Shown here one piece after another: positions 34,479 to 46,097 of a stretch of DNA of 64,000 nt. The notes under the pieces are model-generated. The model did not search any database, was not told the origin of the DNA, and worked only from the letters and a program-made list of their open reading frames with translations. Origin of the DNA: Argyresthia goedartella (Eukaryota; Arthropoda; Insecta; Lepidoptera; Argyresthiidae). The stretch lies in NCBI GenBank assembly GCA_949825045.1, contig OX463829.1:7006001-7070000 (forward strand). Reading direction: 5' to 3'. A program made the position numbers and the translations under genes. Numbering within the stretch: the first letter of the stretch is position 1; each line of letters begins with the position of its first letter.

Positions 34479-34750
34479 ATAATGTAGCCCATTTAATATC
34501 CCCAACGAGGGGCACAGGCCTTTACCCGCATAACAGTAAGATTAGGCCATACTCGATCACATCGTTGAGAGGGGTTTTACAACCAAGCAGCGATAGTATA
34601 GCCGGGACCTACAGCGTAGCGTGTCATCCAAAACACGGAACTTCTGATAATAATAACTTAAGATAAATTTCTTATCTCTTCGGTACATAGTCAGCACCAG
34701 GTTTGAACCTACGTCTCCTACGTGAGAAGCTAGCGTGGAACCCACTAGAC
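34479..34750 (-). mobile_element. SINE family 1
   Basis: Contains, in reverse, GAGGGGCACAGGCCTTTACCCG, GCGATAGTATAGCCGGGACC, GCGTGTCATCCAAAACACGG, GGTTTGAACCTACGTCTCC and the A-box end. Complete but diverged. Confidence 0.65.
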
Positions 34751-35343
34751 TTATTTAAATGAACTTGATCTCTCCCATACCCTCCCAACTCCGACCCTGC
34801 ACTCCAATAAGGACGACGTCGTTCCCACATCGAGTGACAAAGGCGACCGGATGCGGTATGTCGAAGGACTTTCCGTGAAGGAATTCGAGAGCGTGGAGTT
34901 TACTTTGTAAGCTGAGAGGGTCAACACCAGATAGTGGGTTCGTGATGAAGGGCTTTTTGTAGGTCTCAGCGGCTCGGTTTTGGTAATCTCAATCAATTTC
35001 ATGATTAATGGCGGTCTATCCATCTTCTAACAAGGGGTCGCGTGAAGGCACCAGGCCCACTAGTTTCCTTCACCTGCTCGTTTGGTTCAGCCATCCCAAC
35101 TCCTGCACCAGCTGAGGTAGGAGGCCTGGCTGTTCAAGAGGTTCAAGGTTGGATGTTATTGGTCCAGTGTTGCCATTCTGCTTTGTGTGGAGGGTGGTTA
35201 GGGCAACAACATGTATTTTTTCATTTTTTTCTTTTATTTACAGGGGTAAAATTTTATAATCTAACTTAAAATCCTACGTAAGCCACAACGGTTTGAATGT
35301 TATTAGTACAAAAAATAGTCTATTATGTGTGATAAGTGTTAAG
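34751..35343. other. uncharacterised degraded repeat
   Basis: GC-richer than its surroundings, with interrupted frames on both strands (for example minus 35023-34751, 90 codons). The phrase CTCCAATAAGGACGA also occurs at 33725, suggesting a dispersed LINE-derived segment. Family not recognised. Confidence 0.35.
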
Positions 35344-35590
35344 TAGTAGTTATAGGGAAATATTAAACTGCACATAAAAAAACTGATTTGCACAGCAAAT
35401 ATCAGGGCAAAATGCCGCGGTAGCTTAGGTGAAGTTTAGCTGAAGTCCTTCATGTTAGGTTGAATATGTAAGAACAACAAAAAATACTTAAAATATAAAC
35501 TTGATTACACATAAAATAAAAAATGTTTGTGCTGATCCTTTTTTGCTGTGCAAATCAGTATGTTTGATGTGCGATTAAATACTAGCCGAA
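35344..35590 (+). repeat. dispersed repeat family D
   Basis: Starts AAATATTAAACTGCACATAA and includes GCGGTAGCTTAGGTGAAG, GTTAGGTTGAATATGTAAG and CAAATCAGTATGTTTGATGTGCG. The GC-rich centre is deleted relative to 20155. Confidence 0.55.
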
Positions 35591-35600
35591 GTTATATGTA

Positions 35601-35957
35601 AGAGCGATGGAGCGCAGTGTAACCGGTGTTAGATTGACCAACCGTGTTAGGAACGAGGCGCTGCGCTCCATCACCATGATTGCTGACGTTGGCGCAATGA
35701 CCGCAAGGCTGAAGTGGCGCTGGGCCGGTCACATTTGCCGCATGCACCCCCACGAGTGGGCCTGACTTACAACCGAACGGGTGCCCACCAGTGGACACCG
35801 GCTTAGAGGCAGGCCGAGCCGTCGATGGCGGGATGACCTGAACAGGTTTTCGCTGGACTGGGCTAGGGCGGCGCATTATAGGGAGGAATGGTCTGAGATA
35901 GAGGAGGCCTTTGCCCAGCAGTGGGACACAACAAAGGCTACATTGAAAAAAAGTGTG
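35601..35957 (+). mobile_element. LINE (RTE-like) C-terminal fragment
   Basis: Plus-strand frame: RAMERSVTGVRLTNRVRNEA, ARLKWRWAGHICRM, one premature TGA after HEWA, then GRPSRRWRDDLNRF and EEWSEIEEAFAQQW. This is the standard end of an endonuclease-reverse transcriptase. Pseudogenised. Confidence 0.75.
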
Positions 35958-36954
35958 TAGGTTGGTTAATAAAAGTTAAAATTAACTTATCAACAGCATG
36001 TGGTCGATTGTTTCATCCATTTCCATGCCCCCCCCGGATAGGGGGCTATTGTTGCACCTGTAAACTCGCCCTTATCTAACAACTAAGTAAATTGCGCCAA
36101 AGTCACGTATTATTTATGAATTCATTGTGGAGAACCTATAGCCTCATTATGTATTTGTGATAAAGTCGCAATTAGGGAGTTCGATCCCAGGATCCTGGAA
36201 TCCCTGCTCATTCGGGATCGAAATCTCGGGTTTACATTTGTGAAATCCCGCGATTTTCGGGATTTCATATAAACCAAACTTCTGTACACAGTACCTCGGC
36301 TTTGGGCATTATCTGAACACAACAACGTCGACAAGATAATTTGTCATGCGTAATGCTACTTACAAAACCCACTTCACGACACAATGATAACTTGGCGATG
36401 AATTGGCTGATTTAAGTTAGTATCCCCATAAAGACTGGTATTAGATAAATCGGTCAAGTGCGCGTCGGATCCCACGAGAATAAAATTTGATAAAACCCTC
36501 TAATTCATTATGTGTTTCCGCAGCGGCAACCCTCTACCTATTACGATTCATGAGATACAATTCCATTTCACGGACTTCGCACACGTTCGTTATCGGAGTC
36601 TTGAAAACTGTTTTCAGCGTTTTTTTTTTTGTGAAATTCGGTAATCCCGGGATTACCCGGGATCCGGGGATTGGTTTTCGTCAACACCAAAATCCCGGGA
36701 TAGGAAAAAAGGTCGGGGATCGAATTTCTTAGTTACAATGCCATTGAAATTCGAAATCGACCAATCACATCGCAAAAAAGACAGCTCGTGTAAAATAATC
36801 TACTGAAAATTTTAATTTTTCTTTTATTGCTCGCTAGCACTACCCAGGGGGACTGAACAGGGCTGTTGGATCCAAGTTTCCCTGCGGACGTGAGCTACTA
36901 TTCCCCCTTTGCATTGGTCTAAAAATGTTTTGATTCTTATTAAGTTCATAAATA
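35958..36954. other. intergenic with CCCGGGAT-rich inverted blocks
   Basis: Blocks rich in ATCCCGGGAT-like palindromes at 36180-36270 and 36640-36730 are roughly inverted with respect to each other (GAGTTCGATCCC against GGGGATCGAATTTC). They may be the ends of one old element of about 560 bp. A 32-base phrase of the short insect repeat is at 36453. Confidence 0.35.
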
Positions 36955-37245
36955 AGGAGCTCCGTGGTCTAACGGGTTTCACGCTTGCTTCTCTCATAGG
37001 ACATGAGGTTCGATTCCTGAACCTGCATCTCCTGTGAGACAATTCGTTTATCTTAAGTAAATGATCGGACGTTCAGTGTATCGGATGACACGTTATGCTG
37101 TAGGTCCCGGCTACTGTCGCTACGTCATAGTGGTCGTAAAACCCCTCCATCAACCCGCGCTGAGCCAGCGTGATTAATCCTACTCGTATCCGAGTAAAGG
37201 CCTGTGCCCCACGGTGGGGACGTTTATGGGCTACATTTATAAGTT
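36955..37245 (+). mobile_element. SINE family 1, complete copy
   Basis: Best reference copy: head GGAGCTCCGTGGTCTAACGG (A box), GAGGTTCGATTCCTGAAC (B box), body CGTTCAGTGTATCGGATGAC, GGCTACTGTCGCTACGTCAT, GCGCTGAGCCAGCGTG, end GCCCCACGGTGGGGACG and GGGCTACATTTAT. The boxes indicate an RNA polymerase III origin. Confidence 0.75.
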
Positions 37246-40200
37246 CATACTCGTATAAGATTTGGAATTAGTAAGTATAGTTTACTTTCATTATGTACCA
37301 TTCGATGTTTGTATTTCCATTACCTTCTATGGCACTTTGGCAATCAATGGCATCAACCAATTGGTATCATGAAAATGTCTCGAGAATTTATTTCTGGTAT
37401 AATTTCTTTTAAAATCATGTCTGTGGTATCAATACGCGTTCTGGCAGCTCTGCCTACTCTTAATTGCGAATACAGTCGTGAGTATACGCAAAGAGCGTGA
37501 TGAAGTACTTTATAGAGTTTATTTTTTTTTAAATAAATAGGTTCAGAAATCAATCGACATGCAAGCGCGGTTCAGCAACGCACACATACATAGATACTGC
37601 TCACGGACACGATATCTCAGAGCAGTTCAAACCAGGGCGAGCGTGAGTGCCATCCGCTTGACACGCGCGTCTTTTAATGCAAATAATGCAACAATGGAGC
37701 AACGGAAAAAATAATAATATAACTGTTCAGTGGACGGTTGTTTAAATTCAACATTAAACTATGAATTGGCGTTTTTAAGTGACCAGTGGTTTCGGAAAGT
37801 AGCTGTCTAGCTGTATTTCGATGGTTCGTTTTAACGTTGTATGTATAGAACAGTTAGGTAGGTAGGTAAGGTCCCCGAATAATATATCTATGATCGATTT
37901 AAATAAATAACAGTTGCCTATTTTCCAATCAGTATAATAAAATAAGTATTAACAAAAATTTTGTTAGGTAAATTCACGCCACCTTACTTACGTAAGTTGA
38001 AAACATGTTTTTTGTTTGTGTAGATATTGTGTTGTTTTTCATGTTATTTGACAGGTGTGTGTCTAAAACGGACAGAGCAATAGAAATTTTCCATCCGTTT
38101 AGAAGTTATCAGGGATTTTCGATAGTGAAAATTGACAAACATAAAATTGTGTAGGTATTTTTCTGATCTGTAAACCTTTTGTAATAGTAGTGTAATGTTT
38201 TCATTCTTCATAATAAATCATACAACTAGATAGGAGCCCCAGTACCACGATAGTTTTTCGTGCATAAGCCGTTGTTGACAACCCTAGAGCGATCGCCGAG
38301 CGTAGCTATGAAAAGTGAAGTACATACATGTGGTTGACTTATGTACCTATTTATTTTGTGGTATAGGTGTGATCATCCCATACCTCCTCCAAATCCCGCC
38401 TGTCGTTCAATTCAAGACCCTTCCAGCTCCAAGTATAAGTCTCATCGTCATTATAGTGAACCTCCCCGCTCCAAGTAATTAATAATCGTACTTGAAACTT
38501 GCGGATATTGTTCCTAAATCCCTCTTAGGTATTATTGTACAGTCGCGTTCTCGTCCACATTCTGAACTTCTAACTTTACTTACCCATATTTATTGTGTAC
38601 GCCTATACACATCGGCGTAGTAACTACAACTACAACCCTTGTTTGTATTGTATTGTATTTATTTATTACTCATTTACAATAATCTCTTAGTCTAATACAA
38701 AGCTGCTTACTGCTTTGCTGTAGTATCTGCTACGCGCTACGAAAGCTTGGACTATGTGCTACGAAAGTAGGTATTTTTCACACTTGAATGATTCTTAATC
38801 AATGAAGAAGCTTATGTTAAGGTATTTCTAAAATTATAAATATTTTGAGCCCTAAAACATTAAAGGCCTTTTGCTCGTTTTTATTTTAGTTAGTATTGAT
38901 TTTCAACAAAAAATACGTATGTGAAGTAACGTCAATCGGCACTGTTTTTAAAACACCTTTTCTTTTCTATGCGAAAAAAGGAGAAGGAGATTTAGGTATA
39001 GCTCTAACCCTTTCTGACTACGTCATTTCCGCTGTGAGTCCGTTTTGACGCCAAACTATCCACTGTCAGTTTGAACCTGCAATTGTTGTCATTAAATTAT
39101 AGTATTTTAATGTATTAATATTCTCGTGGTTTTTTCGACTTGATATACGAGAAAAAGAAATCAAAAATAAAATTAATTCGTGATTTCCATTGAAAAACCC
39201 ATTGATGAGATGTAAATCAGCCCCCGCATTCCCATTTCAAATAAAGTTACTATTTAAATAATAGCATATCCATAAATCTAAGCTAATGCTGGCGCTAGGC
39301 TAGCCCCTTGTCGCAAAATATTACCCACTGAATATATTGACGCTATAATCACTATCACTGCTGACTTAAAACTCTCTCAGTTACATATTTTTTTTGCCAA
39401 ACTGTGTTTAACAAGCGTAAATGTGACCGTTAAACCTTCCAAGGACGGAGCATTCTCTACCTACCTACAGTCACTTTTGAGGTTCGACCTTGACCTGAAG
39501 GGTCGGGCGGAGGAGGGCTCGTCTTATTAAAAGTAAGGCCCTTTCTATTTGCCCGAAACGTTTTAGGGTGGCAATGATTAACGGTGGTACAAAAATGTTA
39601 CGCAGCTTGGAAATCGATATGTTACGGCAGAAGCTCGAAGAGTGGTTTATCCTAAGTTTAACTTGTTAGACCTGAGTTTAAGCAAGCTCCCGGTTAAAGC
39701 CCAAAGTAAAAAAAAAAATGCGATTTCGTATTTTTCGTCCAATTGGAGTGCAGTAGTTGCGAGGTGCCGACTGTTGCAAAATAACGTGAATGTTTTTGTT
39801 AATACGGTTAAAACCACGAGAATTTAATGAAGACTTACTCATCAAAGCAGACATCAATTAAGATATATTTCAACCAACAATTGGCCAAATCATACCCTGA
39901 CCCTTGTTTTCTACGTCGTTGCCAATTGATGTCTTAAAGTTTAAAGTGTATTATTATCAGATAGATTTAAGATTAAAAATAATTTTTTAACCAATTTTTT
40001 TAATCGTTTCCTGAAAACTTAAAGACAGTGGTGTACCGCGTGTTACAATAAAATTCTAACTTCATATAAATCTTTATTATCATGAAATTAGCCTCACGCT
40101 GGCTTTATCCAGTTTGGCACTAGATAATGCGGCCATAGTGGCCATAGATATTGGTCTTGGACGAGGCGCAAAGATCCGGGAAGGTTCAGGATACGTTCCT

Positions 40201-40389
40201 TAAACGATTGTTAGTTGAGGGGAGAAGACAATATATCGATTCGATGGGTTTCAAAGTAATATTCTACATGACAGATTTCGGAGTGAACCAGGACCATTGC
40301 TTACGATACAAAATCCACCTCTAACCATTTATAAAGGTATTTTGAGGGTACAGGCAATCTTTACTCAATGGATGGAACTGGGCCTGATT
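37246..40389. other. long intergenic stretch
   Basis: No gene supported. A LINE-like 3' end with TGTATTGTATTGTATTTATT is at 38646-38665. A phrase shared with the 2941 repeat (GGCTAGCCCCTTGTCGC) is at 39298. The remainder is unique-looking AT-rich DNA. Confidence 0.35.
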
Positions 40390-40970
40390 GTACCTAAAGA
40401 TGACTGCCTGAATCTTGCCATTTCCTTATGCAAGTTAAAACTGTCAATCCATTATTTCTACTTCTTTTCGTAGAATTTTTCATTAGTTTCAATATGTTTT
40501 CATTCATCCATCGTTGTTTCTTCGTTCTCAGTCTTGCGAAGTTAATTGTTCGGTTTATGACATCTACTGTTTCTTTCAGACTTAACGTGGCATCTTCAAT
40601 GTACCCTTGATCCATATTGCTCTCTGCCTGTCAGTTAATAACGTTATAAACTTTTACTCTATTCTCCGGTATTTGAATTTTCCCTTATGTCCGGTAGGAT
40701 GTTATGTTTGTTGCTTATGGTCTTTAATTGGTACGCCCCATTAGTATCACTACGACGGGATGGTGATCAGATTTGACATCTGCCATCGGGTAGTTTTGGG
40801 CACTTTTGATAAAATATTTAAAACACTTGTTAACCGTTACAAAGTTAATTTGGTATCGTACTATGTGTTCTGCGGTATGTTGTGGTGACTTTCAGCCGTG
40901 GAGTCGTCGGGGGAAAGCTTTAACAGGGTGTTCATGACAGAATTGGACAAACCTGTTGCTAGAAGAGATC
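40390..40970 (-). mobile_element. decayed LINE endonuclease/linker fragment
   Basis: Minus-strand pieces: PMADVKSDHHPVVVILMGRTN (endonuclease S-D-H-x-P motif, near 40770), then a frame at 40615-40394 with RTKKQRWMNENILKLMKN, the linker before reverse transcriptase. Several stops. Confidence 0.5.
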
Positions 40971-41063
40971 TCTTATAAGAGACAAGCTTGCCATTGTACA
41001 CTATTTTCATGTAACCATTTGCTTTTTTATATGTTTTGTGTGCAATAAAGAAATTATGAGAAT
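40958..41063 (+). mobile_element. LINE 3' end fragment
   Basis: Reads GCTAGAAGAGATCTCTTATA, AGAGACAAGCTTGCCATTGTACAC, then TTTTGTGTGCAATAAAGAAA. Same tail family as 28040, 41712 and 43441. Confidence 0.6.
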
Positions 41064-41711
41064 TATGAACTTTGACAGATTGTCTTAGAGATGTCTTCTT
41101 ATAATAACAAAATCAATTTCAGCTTTCTGGGTCTCCAAGTAGTGTAGAATGAATAAAACTTTGTTCGTGGGTTAAGAAGAGGCCTTTCAATATCAATAAA
41201 ATCCCAAAATGTTGAATAATGTCGTAGGTAATTTTAGAGCTTGACGTTAATATAGTAAAGTCGGTATTTTGTCTATTATTGGGACACAGATCTTGTATTT
41301 TTATTATCTTTTGACACTAAAAATTGATATTTAAAACTTAACCACTTTTGTTCCATTAAAAGGAGAACACGATTCATTGACATTAAAAAAAAAAAAACTT
41401 TGGGCACTCTACTTATAATTCAGAAATATGTCATACTATCTATCTATTGCATCTTTATAGACAGAACATCTATCCCGCAGTGGACTGAAACGGAAACCCG
41501 AAAAATCGAAGATCAACCCGGCCTGATGGTCACCCTGACGATCGTCCGTGATAAATTGCAGTTATGTAGCTCCTTTTACGAGATTTCGTACCTATCAAAT
41601 AAATAGATATACATAAATCTTTCTATCTATATGTAACACGATATGCTTTCGAAGAAATCGTATTACCTTAAGTCCTACTATGTATACCTGTTTTAATGTG
41701 CCTTGTCCATC

Positions 41712-41819
41712 CTAGGTTTGCTGGAAGTAATCTCTTTTTTAGAGACAAGCTCGCCTTTGTACATGTAGTTTCCTTTTTGATATATATGTATCTTCTGTTT
41801 TTGTGCAATAAAGCATTAA
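41712..41819 (+). mobile_element. LINE 3' end fragment
   Basis: Reads TTTGCTGGAAGTAATCTCTT, AGAGACAAGCTCGCCTTTGT, ending TTTTTGTGCAATAAAGCATT. Lies about 650 bp downstream of a related end. Confidence 0.6.
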
Positions 41820-41861
41820 CGTCATATAAATCAAAATATACGTCAATACAATGAAGACCGG

Positions 41862-42066
41862 CTAAGCCTAGCGGGTACCCTGCCTACGAAGCTGACGGTC
41901 CTGGGGTCGAATCCCGGTAAGGACAATATTTGTGTGATGAGCATGAATATTTGTTTCTTAGTCTTGGATGTTTTCAATGTATTTACTTAAGTATTTATCC
42001 CTATTAAATATATCGTCGTCTACTTACTTACTATGGGCCTAGTTCGATATGTGTAAGATTGTCCTC
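41862..42066 (+). mobile_element. tRNA-derived SINE (family 3)
   Basis: Head GGCTAAGCCTAGCGGGTACC (A-box-like) and GGTCCTGGGGTCGAATCCCGG (B-box-like). Body GATGAGCATGAATATTTG and GTCTTGGATGTTTTC, end AGTTCGATATGTGTAAGATTGTCC. Confidence 0.6.
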
Positions 42067-42386
42067 TAATATTTTATTGTCCTCTAATATTTATACTAAC
42101 ATGAGTTTATTATGGAAAAGAAAAATACTATTCTTAGACGCGACTTTTAAAAATATGAAGTGACGGGCTGTCTCTGATGGCGCTAGGATGTAGTTTGTTC
42201 CAGAGCATGATAGCTCGTATTCTGAACCCATGTCCATATGCGGCTGTTACTATTGTGTTGCGGAGTAAGACTTTAATTATATATTTTTTTTAATTGAACT
42301 GCATTCAAACATTTATCAAAACAAAACGTCTGTGTTAACCGGGAATTTCACCCGATCGAAAGGCTTAACATAATGGTCAGTTTTGT

Positions 42387-42410
42387 CTGAGAAACATAAC
42401 AACTTAAATA
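42387..42410. repeat. target-site duplication, left copy
   Basis: 24 bases beginning CTGAGAAACATAAC, repeated exactly at 47297-47320 (25 counting the next A). They bracket the minus-strand OTU element and directly abut its ATTC tail. Confidence 0.85.
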
Positions 42411-43440
42411 ATGAATGAATGAATGAATGAATGGTGCTTCTCCAGCCAGGGTTCTAAACCTGTTCCGGTCTTTCGGCCGGCATACCAGAGGGCACAAGTT
42501 TTGAGGGGGGGCGGAATGACCTGCTCTGTAGGAAGGGAAGGATAGTGAATTCAATCGACCGACTCTTCAGCCTGAAGCCAATATAGGATATGTGGAATGG
42601 GGAGGATGTGGGATTTGGAGAGCAGCTGTTGTTTTCTTCAAGTTCTTGTTTTCCTTCTATTTTCAGTTATTGTTAATAGTTGAGTTTCCTGAGTCGTGTT
42701 CGTTTGGGTTATCCGGTAAGTTCCCAGTTTCGCTTTTGCTGTCTGTTTCTGGGATACGGTATATTTGCCTCTAGGCCATCCTGACTTCGTCCCTGTTGTG
42801 TGATGATTCTATCCAGTAACTGTGTTCTTCACCGTAGTATTTGATGTCATGCTTAAGGAAATCTTTCCAGGTGTATATAAGTCGGCCGACTTTCTTCTTC
42901 CTTGCTTCGTATTTGAATGGAGCGTGTAGTAAGTGCTGTTGTGGGCGTCGCAGAATATGTATAGTAACATATCCGGTGGTTTTTGATTCGTTTGGTTATC
43001 GTTTTGCCCTGTAGTCAGTCATGAATTTTGTGCTATCTTGGATAGCTTCTGGCGTTCTCAAACATGTCTCTGAGGATCAGGCGTTCATATACTGACTGTC
43101 AACTGTTTGCTTTAGTGAGGGTTGCCGCTTTTTGTCCGTATTTTATAAACAGTGCAATGACCATTTTGTAAATCAGGCGCACTATATTTCAGTCCATGTT
43201 AGATTTCTTTATAAAATGCATTAGGGCCTTGGAATTGCATATGGCTTGCCGGCACCTCTTTTTTATTGTGTCCTATGTCCTGCCGTAATATATGTGCCGA
43301 GATATTTGATTTCGTTTACGGTTCGTATTGGAACTACGTCCAATTCACTGGTTGTTTATGGGGTCTCTTATAAGAATTTTCGTCTTTCTACTTTTAAGTT
43401 TGCCATGAGCAGTTCTCCGATGATATTTAATTATTCACTT

Positions 43441-43860
43441 TTAGCTACTCCGCGGCATAGCAGCGCTGCGTATAAACGCTCTTTCAGGTTGCGGGCGGTC
43501 CGACTCTGGAACGCACCTCTTTGCACTATATGAGACAGTCCGACTCTTTTTTCTTTTAAGAAACATATCAAAGAGCTCTACATGTCTCTTTCGTAAAAGT
43601 TATTGTATTTATTTTATTATATGTAAGGTTTATGTATATATCGGTAATTATTTCGTATTTGCTATCTGTATTTTACAGATATTTTAATTTATTCCTAAGC
43701 ATTTTAGTTATAGTAATTATTGTGCACTGCCTACCCTTTTATGATAGCAATTCCTGTAATGCCTTGTTTTGCTGGAAGAAATCTCTTTTTAGAGACAAGC
43801 TCGCCCTTGTACATGCATTTTCTTTTGATGTAGCTTTTAAAATATTTGTGTGCAATATTG
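43441..43860 (+). mobile_element. LINE 3' end nested in OTU element copy 2
   Basis: Encodes PRHSSAAYKRSFRLRAVRLW then a stop after LCTI. The UTR has GCTGGAAGAAATCTCTTTTTAG and ends TTGTGTGCAATA. Same insertion and borders as in copy 1, so it predates the split of the two copies. Confidence 0.75.
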
Positions 43861-44400
43861 TGAAGGAGGTTTTTTCCTATAATTCCCTTTTTCCTGTATT
43901 TCTTTATAGCGTCTTGTCCGATGCGAGCATACAGATACCAGAGAAAGTGTTTTGACATATGTATCATGTTTGTTTCCTGTATATAGGCTATGTGTATGTT
44001 TTTGTTAGTCAATTCCGCGTCAATGTTGAGTCTTTTAGTTATTTCGGCGCATCCTCTAACCTTCCAAGTAGCAATGCGCATACGCTCGCATGTGACTTGT
44101 GGTTTAAATATGGGGCTGTTTCGTATCATCGTATATCCGGTGTTGTCTGGGATGTCTTCTGTTGATGTTATGGTTGACCCTGAGGAGGTCATGGGTGTTG
44201 AATTAAGTATCGGGGAAAGTATGGTGTTATCAGTTTGGTTATCGGTTGCTTGATCCGTGGGTAAATTTGGCGATTCAAGCAAGTAAACGCTGTCGTAGTG
44301 GTGTCCTGTGACGTTGAGGTTGATAGATTTCACTGCATCCGCTGGATTCTTGGGCGTGAATGTGAGCGATGGTGTATTTTGCTGGTGGATTGTTGCGTTA
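43731..44400 (-). pseudogene. OTU domain end fused to endonuclease start (ORF of copy 2)
   Basis: A frame of 200 codons from 44333 encodes LNVTGHHYDSVYLLE (OTU histidine block), a Ser/Thr-rich linker of about 60 residues, then MRIATWKVRGCAEITKRLN and HIAYIQETNMI (endonuclease motifs; consensus TWN is TWK here). It ends in sequence from the nested LINE. Upstream, with frameshifts, GEEIIIPAAEYFLLN and DGNCLFTAIADRIN (44650-44620) give the rest of the OTU domain. Not functional as it stands. Confidence 0.7.
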
Positions 44401-45572
44401 AGTAGAAAGTATTCGGCAGCTGGTATTATAATCTCCTCTCCAGCCCAAGTACCGTAATTGCGTAGATTTTCAGTGTTGAGTTGTTAAGGATTTCAGGCTC
44501 AGTGATTGCGAGCTTTGTTCTGTTCATCGCCGTTTTCTTCTACATATTTAACTAGGTCCTTACGAATGTGCGTGAGGTGGCATGTTAATTGACATAGGTG
44601 ATTAATTCGGTCAGCAATTGCGGTGAATAGGCAGTTACCATCTCAGCGTTGGTAAGGCTTCCATTAGGTTATCTTCTTGGGATGTTGTTGAAAGAAAGAA
44701 CTTAGAGATAGCGTGATTTATTTGAACTACCTTTGTCTACGATTAACAGATCGTACGGGTTGCGATTGTCAAAGTTTGTGCGTATCTTCGTGCGCCCTTA
44801 TTCTCGGTAGAGAGCCGCTTAGGACAAAAAGTCTCCGATTTTATTGTTGTTATTGTTCATCAGTGGAAGTCTTTTGTTAATTGCCTGTTTTCTAGAAGAT
44901 GTTGAAATGATCCTTTTATGATGTGCAATTGTTTGCTGTTTCTCGCTATTTCTCAGAATATGCAGTTATGTAGTAGACGGGCTTGCATTATTGTTTTATT
45001 TTTGTGGGCTTGTCGGACCGGATAAAGTTAGAAATGGTTAAGTTTTGTTTTACTGTTATTGGGTAGGTTCCTGCTTAGTTTTGTATTTAGGTATACCTAT
45101 CTCCTACCTACTAGTACGGCACTGTGCCTGTGGAATAGTTTGGAGTTGGCGTAGGTAGTAATTTGAAGCGAGCGTGGTATCTGTTTATGAAATGGTATTT
45201 ATCATTACGAAGGGGGTTACCTGCCAGATATAGAGTTCGTTTTGCCTTTTGATCTGAGTTAGGGCTATCATAATCGCAGCGATCTCACCAGGTTGTTGCT
45301 CAGCTAGTGAGACTCATTGCACTGATATCACCTACTTCAATTCACTTCATTAGTGCATATTAGTTAGGTCCGTGACTCGGGTCGAGGTTCAGTCCGTGAA
45401 CAAGGCCCTAAAGATGAAGTACCCGGTTGTATCTGACCCGGCGGAGGGGGATGCATGTGTTTGTGGCGTGTGAGTGTATGTGTCGGTACGGTAAGAATCA
45501 ATGTCATTAGTCATCTTATCTTGAGTTGTGCATTTTGGGTATGCCGGGGGAAGGTGTTTAGATTTACCGCTA

Positions 45573-46097
45573 TCATATTATCTGTTTTTGGGGCGGGTGG
45601 AACTTGAGGGTACTTTGGTAGTCGCGCTGTATTTTGGTATGGGAAAAGTGAGATGCTGCGATGTAGATTTGACTGGTTGTTGATAGGTTGTTGATTACGT
45701 TTTGGGGCTCTATTATGTATGCGCTGTCGTAGTGGCTGTCGGAAAAGGTCAAGTTGATAGTTCCGACTGAGTTATATTCTTGTTGGGGGCTATATAAGAT
45801 TGATGGGCCATTTTGTTGATGGATCGCTACACTTATTACGTAGAACTCCGCGGCTGCTATGATAATTTCTTCACCGCCCCACGTGCCCTGTATGTGGAGA
45901 TTTTTTATGTACTCAGTGAAAGCTTCTGCGTTTGGTGCGTCGATCGCATGTTTGATGCGTGGATAATTGCTGTTAGCTTCCACTAAGTCGCTTCTGATGT
46001 GGGTATGGTTGAATGTCGCTCCAAACAGATGGTTGATTTGGTCTGCAATTGCATGGAACAGGCAGTTTCCATCTCTGGGCATTGGTAGAGTTTCCAT
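45573..46097 (-). CDS. OTU-type cysteine protease domain protein of a retroelement
   Basis: 174 codons with an intact OTU (ovarian tumour) deubiquitinase-like domain: Asp9-Gly-Asn-Cys12 (nucleophile) in PRDGNCLFHAIADQIN, WGGEE (73-77), and His122 in SDSHYDSAYII. OTU enzymes cleave ubiquitin or ubiquitin-like conjugates; here the domain sits in a mobile element and its substrate is unknown. After about residue 135 the protein leaves the domain and stops after PPQKQII. The ATG at 46097 lies eight residues before the catalytic Asp, a close but acceptable start. Its paralogue in the same element (44650-44260) is clearly diverged. Whether it is expressed is unknown. Confidence 0.7.
   Translation of the reverse strand: METLPMPRDGNCLFHAIADQINHLFGATFNHTHIRSDLVEANSNYPRIKHAIDAPNAEAFTEYIKNLHIQGTWGGEEIIIAAAEFYVISVAIHQQNGPSILYSPQQEYNSVGTINLTFSDSHYDSAYIIEPQNVINNLSTTSQIYIAASHFSHTKIQRDYQSTLKFHPPQKQII

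Noticed and set aside
36955..37050. tRNA gene candidate from A and B boxes
   Set aside because: The boxes belong to a repeated SINE head; no complete cloverleaf can be drawn and the same sequence recurs with a SINE body.
43246..44253. Plus-strand ORFs over OTU copy 2
   Set aside because: Most are antisense to the OTU-endonuclease frame. The one with AVRLWN belongs to the nested LINE end and is described there.
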